In this document: positions 56,213-64,000 of the stretch, in pieces
Position numbering within the stretch: the first letter of the stretch is position 1
Layout: each line of letters begins with the position of its first letter
Assembly: GCA_934717675.1 (NCBI GenBank)
Contig: CAKUYZ010000001.1
Location: forward strand, 94,563-158,562
Direction of reading: 5' to 3'
DNA: 64,000 nucleotides
Source of the DNA: an uncultured Bacteroidales bacterium
Lineage (GTDB): Bacteria; Bacteroidota; Bacteroidia; Bacteroidales; Marinilabiliaceae
Translations under genes and position numbers: made by a program
The notes under the pieces: generated by a model
What the model saw: only the letters and a program-made list of their open reading frames with translations
Database searches by the model: none
Told to the model about the DNA's origin: nothing

Positions 56213-57838
56213 TTACCCATTAGCCTCAGCTTGCGCCTTGGCCTTGGCTTTGGCCTTGCGCGTCAGCGTCTGGATGCATTCGCGCCGCGGGATTATGACG
56301 GACAGGCCGCGATAGTCCATCTCACGCTTTATGAGGGCCGCGATCTCCGGCATGTTCTTGGGCAGCGGCTCCACCACAAAGAGGTGGTCGCGGTCTAGCC
56401 CCAGCCCCAGGCAGATGGCCTCATATTTGTTCAGCCCGGCTGAGTCTTGCCCGCCCGTCATGGCCGTCGTCAGGTTGTCTGATATTATCACGGTCATGGC
56501 CGCGTTGGCGTTTATGGCGTCCAGCAGGCCCGTCATGCCGGAGTGGGTGAACGTGGAGTCTCCAATTACGGCCACCACGTGTTCCAGCCCCGCGTCGGCG
56601 GCCCCTTTGGCCATGGTGATGCTGGCGCCCATGTCCACGCAGCTGTTCAGCGCGCGGAAAGGAGGCAGCGCGCCCAGCGTGTAGCACCCGATGTCTCCAA
56701 ACACTTTGGTGTCGGGATATGTGTTTCGAATCACTTCGTTCAGCGCGTCATACACGCTCCTGTGGCCGCAGCCTTGGCACAAGGCCGGGGGGCGGCTCAC
56801 CACGTTGGCGCTTGGTGCGTGCAGCTCGTGAGGCGGCAGCCCCATGGCGGCGCGGACGTTGTCTGGCGTTAGTTCGCCCGTGCGGGGCAGCGCGCCGCTC
56901 AGTCGCCCTTCCACGCTCACGCCGCTGGGCAACACTCCGGCCAACTGCTCCTCCACAAAGGGCTGGCCGTCTTCCACCACCAGCAGCCGGCCCGTCTGCG
57001 CGGCCATTTTGCGGATGGTCTCGGCGGGCAGCGGGTATTGCTGAATCTGCAAGACCTCGTAGTCGTCCATGTCGCGCAGGTTCTCCGTCACGTAGTTATA
57101 CCCAATGCCGCAGGCCACTATGCCCACCTTCGGGCGGCCCGAGGCCACAATGCGGTTAAGCGCCGTCTGGTCGGCCATCCGCGTCAGCTCCGGCTGCAAG
57201 GCCGTCAGGCGGTCGTTGCGTTTGCGGGCGGCGGCGGGTAGCAGCACCCAGTTGTCTTCCGCGGGGCGCAGGGCGTTCTCGGTCTGCGCCTCGGCCTTCA
57301 CCTCCACCACGGCGCGAGAGTGGGCCATGCGCGTCACCAGGCGCAGCAGCACCGGCAGGCGCAGCTCTTCTGACAAGGAGAAGGCGCGGCCCATCATGTC
57401 ATACGCCTCTTGCTGGCTGCTCGGCTCCAGGGTCGGGATCATGGCGAATTTGCCATAGAAGCGCGAGTCTTGCTCGTTTTGAGACGAGTGCATTGACGGG
57501 TCGTCTGCCGCCACCACCACCAGGCCGCCGTTGACGCCCGTCATCGCGCTGTTGACAAACGGGTCGGCGCACACGTTCATGCCCACGTGCTTCATGCACA
57601 CCATGGTCCTCTTGCCGGCATAAGACATGCCAAGGGCCGCCTCCATGGCGGTTTTCTCGTTGGTGCACCAACGGCTGTGGACGCCCCGGCTCCGCGCCAG
57701 TGGCGAGGCCTGGATGTATTCGGTAATCTCTGTTGACGGGGTGCCGGGGTAGGCATACACGCCGCTCAGCCCGGCATGGAGCGCGCCCAGTGCCACGGCG
57801 TGGTCGCCCAGGAGCAGCTGCCTCTCTTCTTGAGTCAT
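56213..57838 (-). CDS. iorA: indolepyruvate ferredoxin oxidoreductase, alpha subunit
   Basis: The TPP-containing catalytic subunit. From the ATG at 57838 it has 541 residues: pyrimidine-binding part with YAYPGTPSTEITEYIQ (about 27-42), MSYAGKRTMVCMKHVGMNV, ADDPSMHSSQNEQDSR, and the TPP pyrophosphate half with CQGCGHRSVYDALNEV, FGDIGCYTLGALPPF, GASITMAKGAADAG, VIGDSTFTHSGMTGLLDA and SDNLTTAMTGGQDSAG. The C-terminal 8Fe ferredoxin domain of archaeal IorA is absent: after IIPRRECIQTL the protein ends in a Lys/Ala-rich tail (TRKAKAKAKAQAEANG). Electrons must leave through another carrier. Head of iorAB-aat-paaK. Confidence 0.94.
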   Translation of the reverse strand: MTQEERQLLLGDHAVALGALHAGLSGVYAYPGTPSTEITEYIQASPLARSRGVHSRWCTNEKTAMEAALGMSYAGKRTMVCMKHVGMNVCADPFVNSAMTGVNGGLVVVAADDPSMHSSQNEQDSRFYGKFAMIPTLEPSSQQEAYDMMGRAFSLSEELRLPVLLRLVTRMAHSRAVVEVKAEAQTENALRPAEDNWVLLPAAARKRNDRLTALQPELTRMADQTALNRIVASGRPKVGIVACGIGYNYVTENLRDMDDYEVLQIQQYPLPAETIRKMAAQTGRLLVVEDGQPFVEEQLAGVLPSGVSVEGRLSGALPRTGELTPDNVRAAMGLPPHELHAPSANVVSRPPALCQGCGHRSVYDALNEVIRNTYPDTKVFGDIGCYTLGALPPFRALNSCVDMGASITMAKGAADAGLEHVVAVIGDSTFTHSGMTGLLDAINANAAMTVIISDNLTTAMTGGQDSAGLNKYEAICLGLGLDRDHLFVVEPLPKNMPEIAALIKREMDYRGLSVIIPRRECIQTLTRKAKAKAKAQAEANG

Positions 57839-57891
57839 TAGTATGGTTTTCTGTGTTTTTGTCTTTAGTCTCGCTTCGCTGGAGCGGGCCG

Positions 57892-58287
57892 CTATGTCTC
57901 TTTGACAAAGAATATGCTGGTGGAGATGAACACTTTGTGGCCGTCCTCGTCCGTTATCTCCGCGGCGTAGGTGGGCATCTTGCGGTGGGAGGCAATCTCC
58001 GTGGCCTTTGCCGTGAGTCTCCCATTGCTCGCGCCGCGCAAAAACTGGGCGTTGCTCTGTAGCGTCACGGCCATCCGCCCTCGGCTGTTGGCGGCGGCGG
58101 CCGTCACTGTGTCCGCCAGGGTGAAGAGCGCGCCGCCCTGCGCGCTGCCAGCGGCGTTGAGGTGCCTGGGCGTCAAGTCCATATGGCCGGTGGCGCATCC
58201 GCCCCCTGCGCTGTCTATCACCACGCCGCACGATTTGGCAAACTGGTCTCGCTCGCCGAATATCTCTTTCAGCTCTTTCTCGTCCAT
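57892..58287 (-). CDS. PaaI-type hotdog thioesterase
   Basis: A 131-residue hotdog-fold acyl-CoA thioesterase. Key segment HMDLTPRHLNAAGSAQGGAL (about 36-55), with the catalytic HxNxxG...GGxLFTLAD pattern and Asp in FTLADTVTAAAAN. PaaI hydrolyses phenylacetyl-CoA and hydroxy derivatives, preventing CoA sequestration. Being the first gene of the aryl-CoA operon (53 bp before iorA), it can turn aryl-acetyl-CoA into free aryl acetate, a product excreted by gut anaerobes. No clear promoter box was found in the 225-bp upstream gap. Confidence 0.92.
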   Translation of the reverse strand: MDEKELKEIFGERDQFAKSCGVVIDSAGGGCATGHMDLTPRHLNAAGSAQGGALFTLADTVTAAAANSRGRMAVTLQSNAQFLRGASNGRLTAKATEIASHRKMPTYAAEITDEDGHKVFISTSIFFVKET

Positions 58288-58512
58288 CTTGTCCCTTATG
58301 ACATCATTACAAATGTCACACTTTTTAATTTAAGTTCAAAGCCATGGTGTGTAATTCTTCGGTGATGGTTTAAATCTTAAACCCGAAAAGGCACAATGTC
58401 CATCAGGCCGCGCCTCGTGGCCTTTGTCATCATCCTTTTGTTCAACGCTTTTTAGCGGTGGCGCGTGTGTGGTGGGTGCGGTGCTGCGTGTTCTGTGGCC
58501 GCGCTCTACGCC

Positions 58513-59673
58513 TCACGGCCGAGGCGTCAGCGGGAGCGTTATGCGAAATCGCGTCCCGACGCCGGGGCGGCTCTCGGCCACCCACACCCGCCCGTGGTGA
58601 TACTCTTCCACAATGCGTTTCACCAGGGCCAGGCCAATGCCCCAGCCGCGTTTCTTTGTGGTGAACCCTGCGTCGAAGACGTGGCGGCGTGTGGCGGGCG
58701 TCATGCCTTTGCCGGTGTCCGCTATGTCTATCACGGCGCGGCCGTCTTTTTGGCCTACGTTTATGTCAATGCGTCCCGAGCCGTCTATGGCGTCGGCCGC
58801 GTTTTTGCACACGTTTTCCACGGCCCATCGCAGCAGTGTCGGGTCGTGCGGCGCCGTCACGTCGCCAGCGGGCTCGTGCAGCTCAATGCATATTTTTTTC
58901 GATGTCCGCCGGTTCATATATTCCGCCACTTGCCGCAGGCTGTCGTTTATCGGCGCGGTGGTCATGGCGGGCTGTGAGCCTATCTTTGAGAATCGTTCAG
59001 ACACGGCTTTCAGCCTGTCCAGGTCTTTGCCCATCTCTTTGGCCACCATCGCGTTGTCGGCCGCCCCGCTCTCCAGGAGGTCGCGCCACGCGTCCAGAGC
59101 CGAGATTGGCGTGCCGAGCTGGTGCGCCGTCTCCAGGGCCAGGCCTTTCCACAGGCTGTCTCTCTCCCTGCGGCGCGAGCTGGTCAGCAGCATCCACATG
59201 AGCGCCACCATCAGGGTCACCACCGTGGCCTCCATCCACCTGACATACGCCACGCTGGCCAGCAGCTTGTTCTCGCCGTAGTAGAGGGTCTGCCGTCTGC
59301 CGTCGCCCAGGTCCACGTTCATCGTGTCGCCCTCGGCCATCATGGCTCTGGCGGCCGCCGTCACCTCTTGTTCCGTGGCCTCCGGCCTGTCTTCGGCAAT
59401 GTTGCAATATGATATGATCGTGTCGCCGTCGCACAGTGCCATCGGCACCTGGGTGTTTCGCCGCAGCACGCTCGTGGCATATTCCAGGGCGTTGGCGTCG
59501 TCGGTCTGCTGAATAAGCCTCTGGGCGTCCCTCACGGCTCTCACAATGTCTTCACTCTCGCGCCTTATGCTGTCCGTCAGGCTCTTGCTCAGTGCCATGG
59601 TGGCCCCGATGGCGGCCGCGCAGGCCGTCAGCAGGGTGAGGGTGGAAAGTCGGGTCTTGATGTGCGGGGTCAT
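58513..59673 (-). CDS. sensor histidine kinase, orphan
   Basis: A 386-residue membrane kinase: first helix STLTLLTACAAAIGATMALS, an extracytoplasmic sensor of about 120 residues, a second helix MEATVVTLMVALMWMLLTSS, then HisKA with ETAHQLGTPISALDAWRDLL (phospho-His about 174) and HATPase_c with N box LLRWAVENVCKNAADAIDG, G1 DIADTGKGMTP, F box AGFTTKKRGWG and G2 GWGIGLALVKRIVEEY. The HisKA form HQLGTP is that of Bacteroidota HK families. No response regulator gene is adjacent. It is the last gene of a minus-strand string with two glycosyltransferases. Confidence 0.93.
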   Translation of the reverse strand: MTPHIKTRLSTLTLLTACAAAIGATMALSKSLTDSIRRESEDIVRAVRDAQRLIQQTDDANALEYATSVLRRNTQVPMALCDGDTIISYCNIAEDRPEATEQEVTAAARAMMAEGDTMNVDLGDGRRQTLYYGENKLLASVAYVRWMEATVVTLMVALMWMLLTSSRRRERDSLWKGLALETAHQLGTPISALDAWRDLLESGAADNAMVAKEMGKDLDRLKAVSERFSKIGSQPAMTTAPINDSLRQVAEYMNRRTSKKICIELHEPAGDVTAPHDPTLLRWAVENVCKNAADAIDGSGRIDINVGQKDGRAVIDIADTGKGMTPATRRHVFDAGFTTKKRGWGIGLALVKRIVEEYHHGRVWVAESRPGVGTRFRITLPLTPRP

Positions 59674-59713
59674 CTTTTTTCTTCTTCGGCGTGGCAGTAG
59701 GGTGGGGGTGGGG

Positions 59714-60472
59714 TCAGAATCTGCCGTTCGTCACCCAAAACCAGAAAAATTTGGCTGCTATGGGAATGTGCTGCAGGGCTGTGGACGCCCATCCGTAGTG
59801 GTGGCACATTATCTCAAACCTCTCGCTCAGCGCGCGGGCAATGTTGTGCCGCGTCATGCCGCCGTCGAGAAACCTCACCAGCGTCTGCCGCGTGTTCACC
59901 ACTTTTTTGCTCCGCGACAGAATCTTCACGCACCAGTCGAAGTCGGCCGACAGGCGATAGCGGGTGTCATAGGCGGGGCACAGCGAGCGGCGCGCCACGA
60001 AGGCCTGATGGCACACCAGCATCCCGCGGCGGAAGCTGTCGCGGTTCAGGCTCTCGGGCGGGGTCAGGCGGCGTTGGCCAATCTCGCTGCCGTCCATGCG
60101 CGTTATCACGGTGTCGCCGTAAAAGACGTCCGTGTCGCGGTCTCCCTTGCCCACCATGTCGCTAACCGTTGTCGGGCCATAGAGCTCGTCGCCCGCGTTG
60201 ACGAACCACACGTAGTCGCCCGTGGCCATGGCCAGGCCTTTGTTCATGGCGTAGTAGAGGCCGTCGTCGGGCTCCGACACATATTTGCTAACCGTGGCCG
60301 CGTGGCGACCCACAATCTCCATTGTGCCGTCGGTCGACGCGCCGTCCACCACAATGTATTCAATCGCCGCGTAGTCTTGCCTCTCCACCGAGGCTATTGT
60401 CCGCTCCAGCGTCTCAGCGGCGTTATACGTGATGGTGATAATGCTCACTGTGGGCGACATCTCACTTGCCAT
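59714..60472 (-). CDS. glycosyltransferase family 2
   Basis: A 252-residue GT-A transferase: VSIITITYNAAETLERTIAS (about 8-27), EYIVVDGASTDGTMEIVG (about 36-53, DGxSxDGT), DDGLYYAMNKGLAMATGDYVWFVNAGDELY (in two parts, DxD-like NAGDE), and LSADFDWCVKIL near the acceptor site. Typical of WcaA/SpsA-like sugar transferases for surface glycans. The first ATG overlaps the stop of the GT4 gene; an ATG four codons later is possible. No transmembrane region. Confidence 0.92.
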   Translation of the reverse strand: MASEMSPTVSIITITYNAAETLERTIASVERQDYAAIEYIVVDGASTDGTMEIVGRHAATVSKYVSEPDDGLYYAMNKGLAMATGDYVWFVNAGDELYGPTTVSDMVGKGDRDTDVFYGDTVITRMDGSEIGQRRLTPPESLNRDSFRRGMLVCHQAFVARRSLCPAYDTRYRLSADFDWCVKILSRSKKVVNTRQTLVRFLDGGMTRHNIARALSERFEIMCHHYGWASTALQHIPIAAKFFWFWVTNGRF

Positions 60473-61733
60473 TCAGCATCTTTTCGTACACTCCTATATA
60501 CCTGGCGGCCACCACGTCCTCGCCAAACATGTTGCGGGCGTGCTCGGCCACGGAAGTGCGGAGCCTGTTGTGGTCGAAAAACATCATCTGGTATATCCCG
60601 TTGGCCAGAGACAGGGAGTTCTTGGCCTCAGCCAGGTAGCCGGTCTCGCCGTGCGTCACCATCTCCGGCACCCCGCCAATGCGGAATCCCACCACGGGAG
60701 TGCCGCACGCCAGGCTCTCCACCACGGTGTTCGGCAAGTTGTCTTGCAACGAGGGCAGCACGAAGGCGTCGGCCGCGTTATACAGGTCCACAAGCGTCTC
60801 CTCGTCTGTCACAAAGTCCATCTCGTGGATCTTGAAGCCGCACTCCAGCTCGCCGGCGCCTTTTCCCAGCTTGCCAAACACCACCAGCTCTATCTGTCTG
60901 GCCATGGCGGGGAAGCTGTCGGCAATTATGCGCAGCGCCTCGGTCAGGTAGCGGTACCCTTTGCGGATGTCCGTCACTTTGGCTGCGCCGAAGAGCAGTA
61001 GTTTCTTGTCTTCCGGCAGCCCGAGCCTGCGGCGGCTGGCCTGTTTGTCCTTTGGGGTGAAGACGCTAGTGTCTATGGGGTTGGGAATGTTGCAACACTC
61101 CTTTTTGTGAAACAGAGCGCTGCTCCGCGCCAGTGTGTCTAGCCATTGGCTGCAAGACACCACGCCGATCCGCATCTTGGCGTAGAGCTCTTTTTTAGCC
61201 TTATACTCTTGGGCCGACAGGTCGTTTTTTGCCGGAGTGCGCAAAAATGGACAATAGCCGCATCGCTCGTTAAATTCCAGGCACGTGCCGGCGTAGTGGC
61301 AGCCGCCCGTGAATGGCCACATGTCATGCAGCGTCCAGACGAAGGGCTTGCCCAGGGCGGCCAGCTTCGTCAGGCCATCCAAAGACAAATACCCCTGGTT
61401 AATCCAGTGGAGGTGGATTATGTCCGCCTCGCGCACCAGCGGGTGTGTCGATATGTCTCGACCGTCACTCGCCAGGGAGAAGTTGTAGCGCATGGTCCTA
61501 TGGCTCTCGTGGGGCAAGATGCGCAGACGCTCCCTCACAAAGTGGTAGAAGTCCTCTGCCCGATCCCATGCGCTGTGGCTTGTGGCCTCAATGTGGCTGT
61601 AGCCAGTGGTGCTGCTCTGCTCCACCAGCATTGACGAGTCCACGCCTGCCTTCCGCAATGCCGTGTGTATTCGCCTCACGGCCACCGAGGCGCCGCCGCC
61701 TGCGTCTCCCTTGTTTATGTGGACAACTTTCAT
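60462..61733 (-). CDS. glycosyltransferase family 4
   Basis: A 423-residue GT-B transferase. N-terminal Rossmann part starts MKVVHINKGDAGGGASVAVR (Gly-rich loop), with WTLHDMWPFTGGCHYAGTC and a Cys-rich insertion (CLEFNERCGYCPF) usual in a Bacteroidota subgroup; the C-terminal part has LLLFGAAKVTDIRKGYRYL and the ExxxxxxxE nucleotide-sugar motif in PNTVVESLACGTPVVGFRIG (about 355-374). Likely adds a hexose to surface polysaccharide or protein-linked glycan. Overlaps the GT2 gene and lies 27 bp after the lamin-tail gene. Confidence 0.93.
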   Translation of the reverse strand: MKVVHINKGDAGGGASVAVRRIHTALRKAGVDSSMLVEQSSTTGYSHIEATSHSAWDRAEDFYHFVRERLRILPHESHRTMRYNFSLASDGRDISTHPLVREADIIHLHWINQGYLSLDGLTKLAALGKPFVWTLHDMWPFTGGCHYAGTCLEFNERCGYCPFLRTPAKNDLSAQEYKAKKELYAKMRIGVVSCSQWLDTLARSSALFHKKECCNIPNPIDTSVFTPKDKQASRRRLGLPEDKKLLLFGAAKVTDIRKGYRYLTEALRIIADSFPAMARQIELVVFGKLGKGAGELECGFKIHEMDFVTDEETLVDLYNAADAFVLPSLQDNLPNTVVESLACGTPVVGFRIGGVPEMVTHGETGYLAEAKNSLSLANGIYQMMFFDHNRLRTSVAEHARNMFGEDVVAARYIGVYEKMLNGK

Positions 61734-61760
61734 ACTCCCAAAGTTATGCTTTTTATCCTT

Positions 61761-62708
61761 TTATTCCGCTCGGCCCACGGTCACGCTCTCTTTGCGCCGC
61801 TCGCTTCGGCCGTCTGCTCCCCACGTCTCCACCACCACTGCATATGTGCCTGCTGTCACTTGTGCGCCGTCATCGCCTCGCCCGTCCCAAATTAGGGTTT
61901 GCTCCGCCGAAGATGCAGGCGTGTTGTTATATGGCATTGCCATTCGCCGCCCTTTTGCGTCATAAATCGTCACGCTCACGGCTCTTGTGCCTCTGGCGGC
62001 TCTCATCTCCACTTCCATGCGCTCCGGAGCCAGTCGTCCGCCTCCGTCAGGTATTATCAGCTTTGAGCGCAGCCGCAGCCGTGTCTTGTCACATTCGTTC
62101 AAGCCATTGACCGTCACGGAGTTCTTGGCTGTCGGGGTCCCGAATCCCGCCGAAGGCAGTGCCGATGTCCAGTTAGCGGGGTCGTTAGATGCCCCGTCGG
62201 CGTCAATGCGCTCCAAGGCCACGTCGGTGTGCCGCGCCAGCGTGGCGTTGTGCCATGTCTCAAAATATGTCACGCTGTCTAGCCGCGTGCCGTGTCTGTC
62301 GCTCAGTGTCAGCGTGCCGTTGGCGGCCAATGTCGGCATCTTTGGCGGTTTGGCAATGGCCTCGGGGTTTTGTATGTTGTGTCTCGCAGCCACCTCTTCT
62401 GGGACGTTTGTAAAAACGAAGAATGCATATTGACGGATTATGACCTGCTCTTCGCATAAAGTCACTGTCTTTCTTTTACCGTTTTTGGGAGTGTAGGCCA
62501 ATGTCATCCCCGTCATGTCCATGTCGCGGTCCGTAGCGTTATATATCTCCACGTAGTCCGCCTTTCCGCCCTCCGACGAGGCCATTATCTCGTTTATTAT
62601 TACTTTTTTGCCGCTCAGCGTTTGTCCTGTGGCTGCTGAATTATACGCCAACGGTAAAAAAATAACACAAAAGGTGGCTATTGTTGCTTTAAGTCGCGCT
62701 TTTTTCAT
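61761..62708 (-). CDS. secreted lamin-tail-domain protein with T9SS/FlgD-like C-terminal domain
   Basis: A 315-residue secreted protein: signal MKKARLKATIATFCVIFLPLAYNSAA, then a lamin tail domain (KVIINEIMASSEGGKADYVE, LAYTPKNGKRKTV, about 34-150), and a C-terminal FlgD-Ig-like strand block (LIWDGRGDDGAQVTAGTYAV) that serves as a T9SS sorting region in many Bacteroidota. Lamin-tail proteins of this kind are surface nuclease- or phosphoesterase-associated, but here no catalytic domain is present. It is the first gene of a string with two glycosyltransferases and a histidine kinase, which could mean glycosylation of this or similar T9SS cargo. Confidence 0.83.
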   Translation of the reverse strand: MKKARLKATIATFCVIFLPLAYNSAATGQTLSGKKVIINEIMASSEGGKADYVEIYNATDRDMDMTGMTLAYTPKNGKRKTVTLCEEQVIIRQYAFFVFTNVPEEVAARHNIQNPEAIAKPPKMPTLAANGTLTLSDRHGTRLDSVTYFETWHNATLARHTDVALERIDADGASNDPANWTSALPSAGFGTPTAKNSVTVNGLNECDKTRLRLRSKLIIPDGGGRLAPERMEVEMRAARGTRAVSVTIYDAKGRRMAMPYNNTPASSAEQTLIWDGRGDDGAQVTAGTYAVVVETWGADGRSERRKESVTVGRAE

Positions 62709-62781
62709 ACTTTTGAGCCGTTGTCGGCGAGGTTCCAGCCCCCTAGGCGGGGTCGCTTGGCTCTTCCTCTTCGGCGGCGGA

Positions 62782-62816
62782 CAAATTTATATCTAAATAT
62801 TTACTTTAAAGTCAAA
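62782..62816 (-). promoter_or_regulatory. promoter of the lamin-tail/glycosyltransferase string
   Basis: On the minus strand TTTG, 23 nt, TAAATTTG. The upstream box overlaps the position just before the asd start, so the two divergent genes share regulatory space. Confidence 0.5.
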
Positions 62817-62817
62817 G

Positions 62818-63834
62818 ATGAGAGTTGCTATCGTAGGCACTAGCGGTGCCGTTGGCCAGGAGTTCCTCCGTATTCTTGAGCAAAGGAATTTCCCGCTCGA
62901 TGAGTTAGTCCTCTTCGGCTCGGAGCGTAGCGCGGGCCGCAAATATGTGTTCCGCGGCAAGGAGCTCGTTGTCAAGGAGCTCAAGCACAACGACGACTTC
63001 AAAGACATTGACATAGCCCTCACTTCGGCCGGCGCGGGCGTCTCTAAGGAGTTCGCAGAGACCATCACCAAGTATGGCGCCGTCATGATTGACAATTCCA
63101 GCGCTTTCCGCATGGACAATGACGTGCCCCTTGTCGTGCCGGAGTGCAACGCCGAGGACGCCCTCAACCGCCCGCGCGGCATCATTGCCAACCCAAACTG
63201 CACCACCATCATGATGGTTGTCGTGCTCAAGCCCATTGAGAAGCTCTCACACATCAAGAAAATACACATATCCAGCTACCAGAGCGCCAGCGGCGCAGGC
63301 GCGGCGGCCATGGCGGAGCTCCAGCAGCAATATAAGGAACTTGTCGAGACAGGCGAGGCCAAGACGATCAGCAAGTTCCCCCACCAGCTCGCCTACAATG
63401 TCATTCCACAAATCGATAAGATGACCGAGAATGACTACACGAAGGAGGAGATGAAAATGTTCAACGAGACCCGCAAGATCATGCACTCCGACGTCCGCAC
63501 CTCCGCCACCTGCGTCCGCGTGTCGTCGCTCCGCTCTCACTCCGAGAGCGTCTGGATCGAGACGGAGAAACCACTCACCGTCGCCGAGGTCCGCCAGGCT
63601 CTCGAGGCCGCGCCGGGTGTCACGCTCGTTGACGACCCGCAGAACTACGTCTACCCCATGCCTCTTGAGTCCGCTGGCAAAGATGACGTATACGTGGGCC
63701 GCGTCCGCAAGGACCTTGCCGACGACAATGGCATAACCCTCTGGCTCACGGGCGATCAGATCAGAAAGGGCGCCGCCCTCAACGCTGTCCAGATTGCCGA
63801 GTACCTCATCAAGGTCGGCAACGTCAAAGGCTAA
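62818..63834 (+). CDS. asd: aspartate-semialdehyde dehydrogenase
   Basis: Reduces aspartyl phosphate to aspartate semialdehyde with NADPH, for lysine/DAP, threonine and methionine. The 338-residue protein has [18 protein letters not shown] (about 3-20), [37 protein letters not shown], the catalytic Cys in [12 protein letters not shown] (Cys about 128), and [11 protein letters not shown] with the substrate-binding loop. Length normal for the Gram-negative short class. Monocistronic, divergent from the lamin-tail gene and ended by a strong terminator. Codon choice suggests high expression. Confidence 0.98.
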   Translation: MRVAIVGTSGAVGQEFLRILEQRNFPLDELVLFGSERSAGRKYVFRGKELVVKELKHNDDFKDIDIALTSAGAGVSKEFAETITKYGAVMIDNSSAFRMDNDVPLVVPECNAEDALNRPRGIIANPNCTTIMMVVVLKPIEKLSHIKKIHISSYQSASGAGAAAMAELQQQYKELVETGEAKTISKFPHQLAYNVIPQIDKMTENDYTKEEMKMFNETRKIMHSDVRTSATCVRVSSLRSHSESVWIETEKPLTVAEVRQALEAAPGVTLVDDPQNYVYPMPLESAGKDDVYVGRVRKDLADDNGITLWLTGDQIRKGAALNAVQIAEYLIKVGNVKG

Positions 63835-63853
63835 GCCATAAATACCAACACGC

Positions 63854-63899
63854 CGAGGCGCGCCCCCTGCTCTGTGCGGAGGCGCGCCTCGCTTTTTTT
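63854..63899 (+). terminator. terminator of asd
   Basis: CGAGGCGCGCC / GGCGCGCCTCG (11 bp) followed by seven T. The remaining 100 bp to the window end is C-rich and shows no gene start. Confidence 0.95.
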
Positions 63900-64000
63900 C
63901 GCATAGCCAGAAGTCATTCTTATTCTCAACAAACTTTAACACCCACCCCAACCCCCTGAACCACACCGCCCCCGCCCCTGTCCCGCCTCCCCCTCCCTGA

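Noticed and set aside
57839..58231. N-terminal extension of iorA giving 672 residues
   Set aside because: The extra part is Arg/His-rich filler overlapping the thioesterase gene in another frame; the family start is at the ATG of 57838.
63901..64000. Possible repeat or gene start at the window end
   Set aside because: The C-rich stretch has no frame with a start or recognisable motif, and too little sequence is available.

Overview
The window is chromosomal DNA from a fairly GC-rich member of the Bacteroidales (Bacteroidota). The evidence is the set of genes and signals: a three-gene B-type succinate dehydrogenase/fumarate reductase, surface lipoproteins with short SPII signals, proteins with type IX secretion (T9SS) C-terminal domains, a GH3-family protein, the ruvB-flippase-dut-TPR-DUF4292-EnvC gene string common in this order, and repeated matches to the Bacteroides promoter (TTTG, 19-21 nt, TAnnTTTG). 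The family cannot be fixed from the sequence alone. Only one RNA gene (tRNA-Leu) was found, and no insertion sequence, prophage or CRISPR array.

Layout. 0-9 kb: one co-oriented housekeeping block, ruvB (3' end) - Wzx-like flippase - dut - TPR protein - DUF4292 lipoprotein - EnvC-like murein hydrolase activator - RsbW-like ATPase - ybeY - mnmG. 9-14.7 kb: ade, uvrC and two surface lipoproteins, with two parS-like palindromes (about 8.96 and 12.66 kb) flanking ade-uvrC. 14.7-20.1 kb: fhs, a GNAT acetyltransferase, a TenI/ThiE-like protein, a small membrane protein, a PNPOx-like protein, rubredoxin and a class A acid phosphatase. 20.2-23.8 kb: a more AT-rich accessory stretch with a C5 DNA methyltransferase, a broken gene behind it, and a C10 (streptopain-like) protease lipoprotein translationally coupled to a small lipoprotein. 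23.8-28.1 kb: thiSGCH on the minus strand behind a TPP riboswitch. 28.1-35.6 kb: a 1573-residue YDG-repeat T9SS adhesin whose start overlaps the stop of thiE, then an Rpn-family nuclease and a polyprenyl synthetase.

35.6-44.1 kb: queD; a minus-strand string dtd-mazG-deoC-GH3-deoxynucleoside kinase; a polysaccharide-deacetylase-like protein, a glycosyltransferase, an EamA transporter, an FKBP isomerase and tRNA-Leu(CAA). 44.3-47.8 kb: sdhCAB. 47.9-52.4 kb: a second accessory stretch with an AAA-ATPase/PD-(D/E)XK protein, almost 600 bp of AT-rich non-coding DNA, and an uncharacterised lipoprotein/outer-membrane-barrel pair. 52.5-58.3 kb: a six-gene operon (thioesterase, iorA, iorB, aminotransferase, paaK, ACT protein) that should interconvert aromatic amino acids, aryl-2-oxo acids, aryl-acetyl-CoAs and aryl-acetates. 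58.5-62.7 kb: a lamin-tail T9SS protein, two glycosyltransferases and an orphan histidine kinase. asd closes the window.

The best candidates for something undescribed are the lipoprotein/barrel pair at 50-52.4 kb, the protease/lipoprotein pair at 21.5-23.4 kb, and the parS-like sites beside mnmG. Functional names rest on motif recognition by eye; no database search was run.
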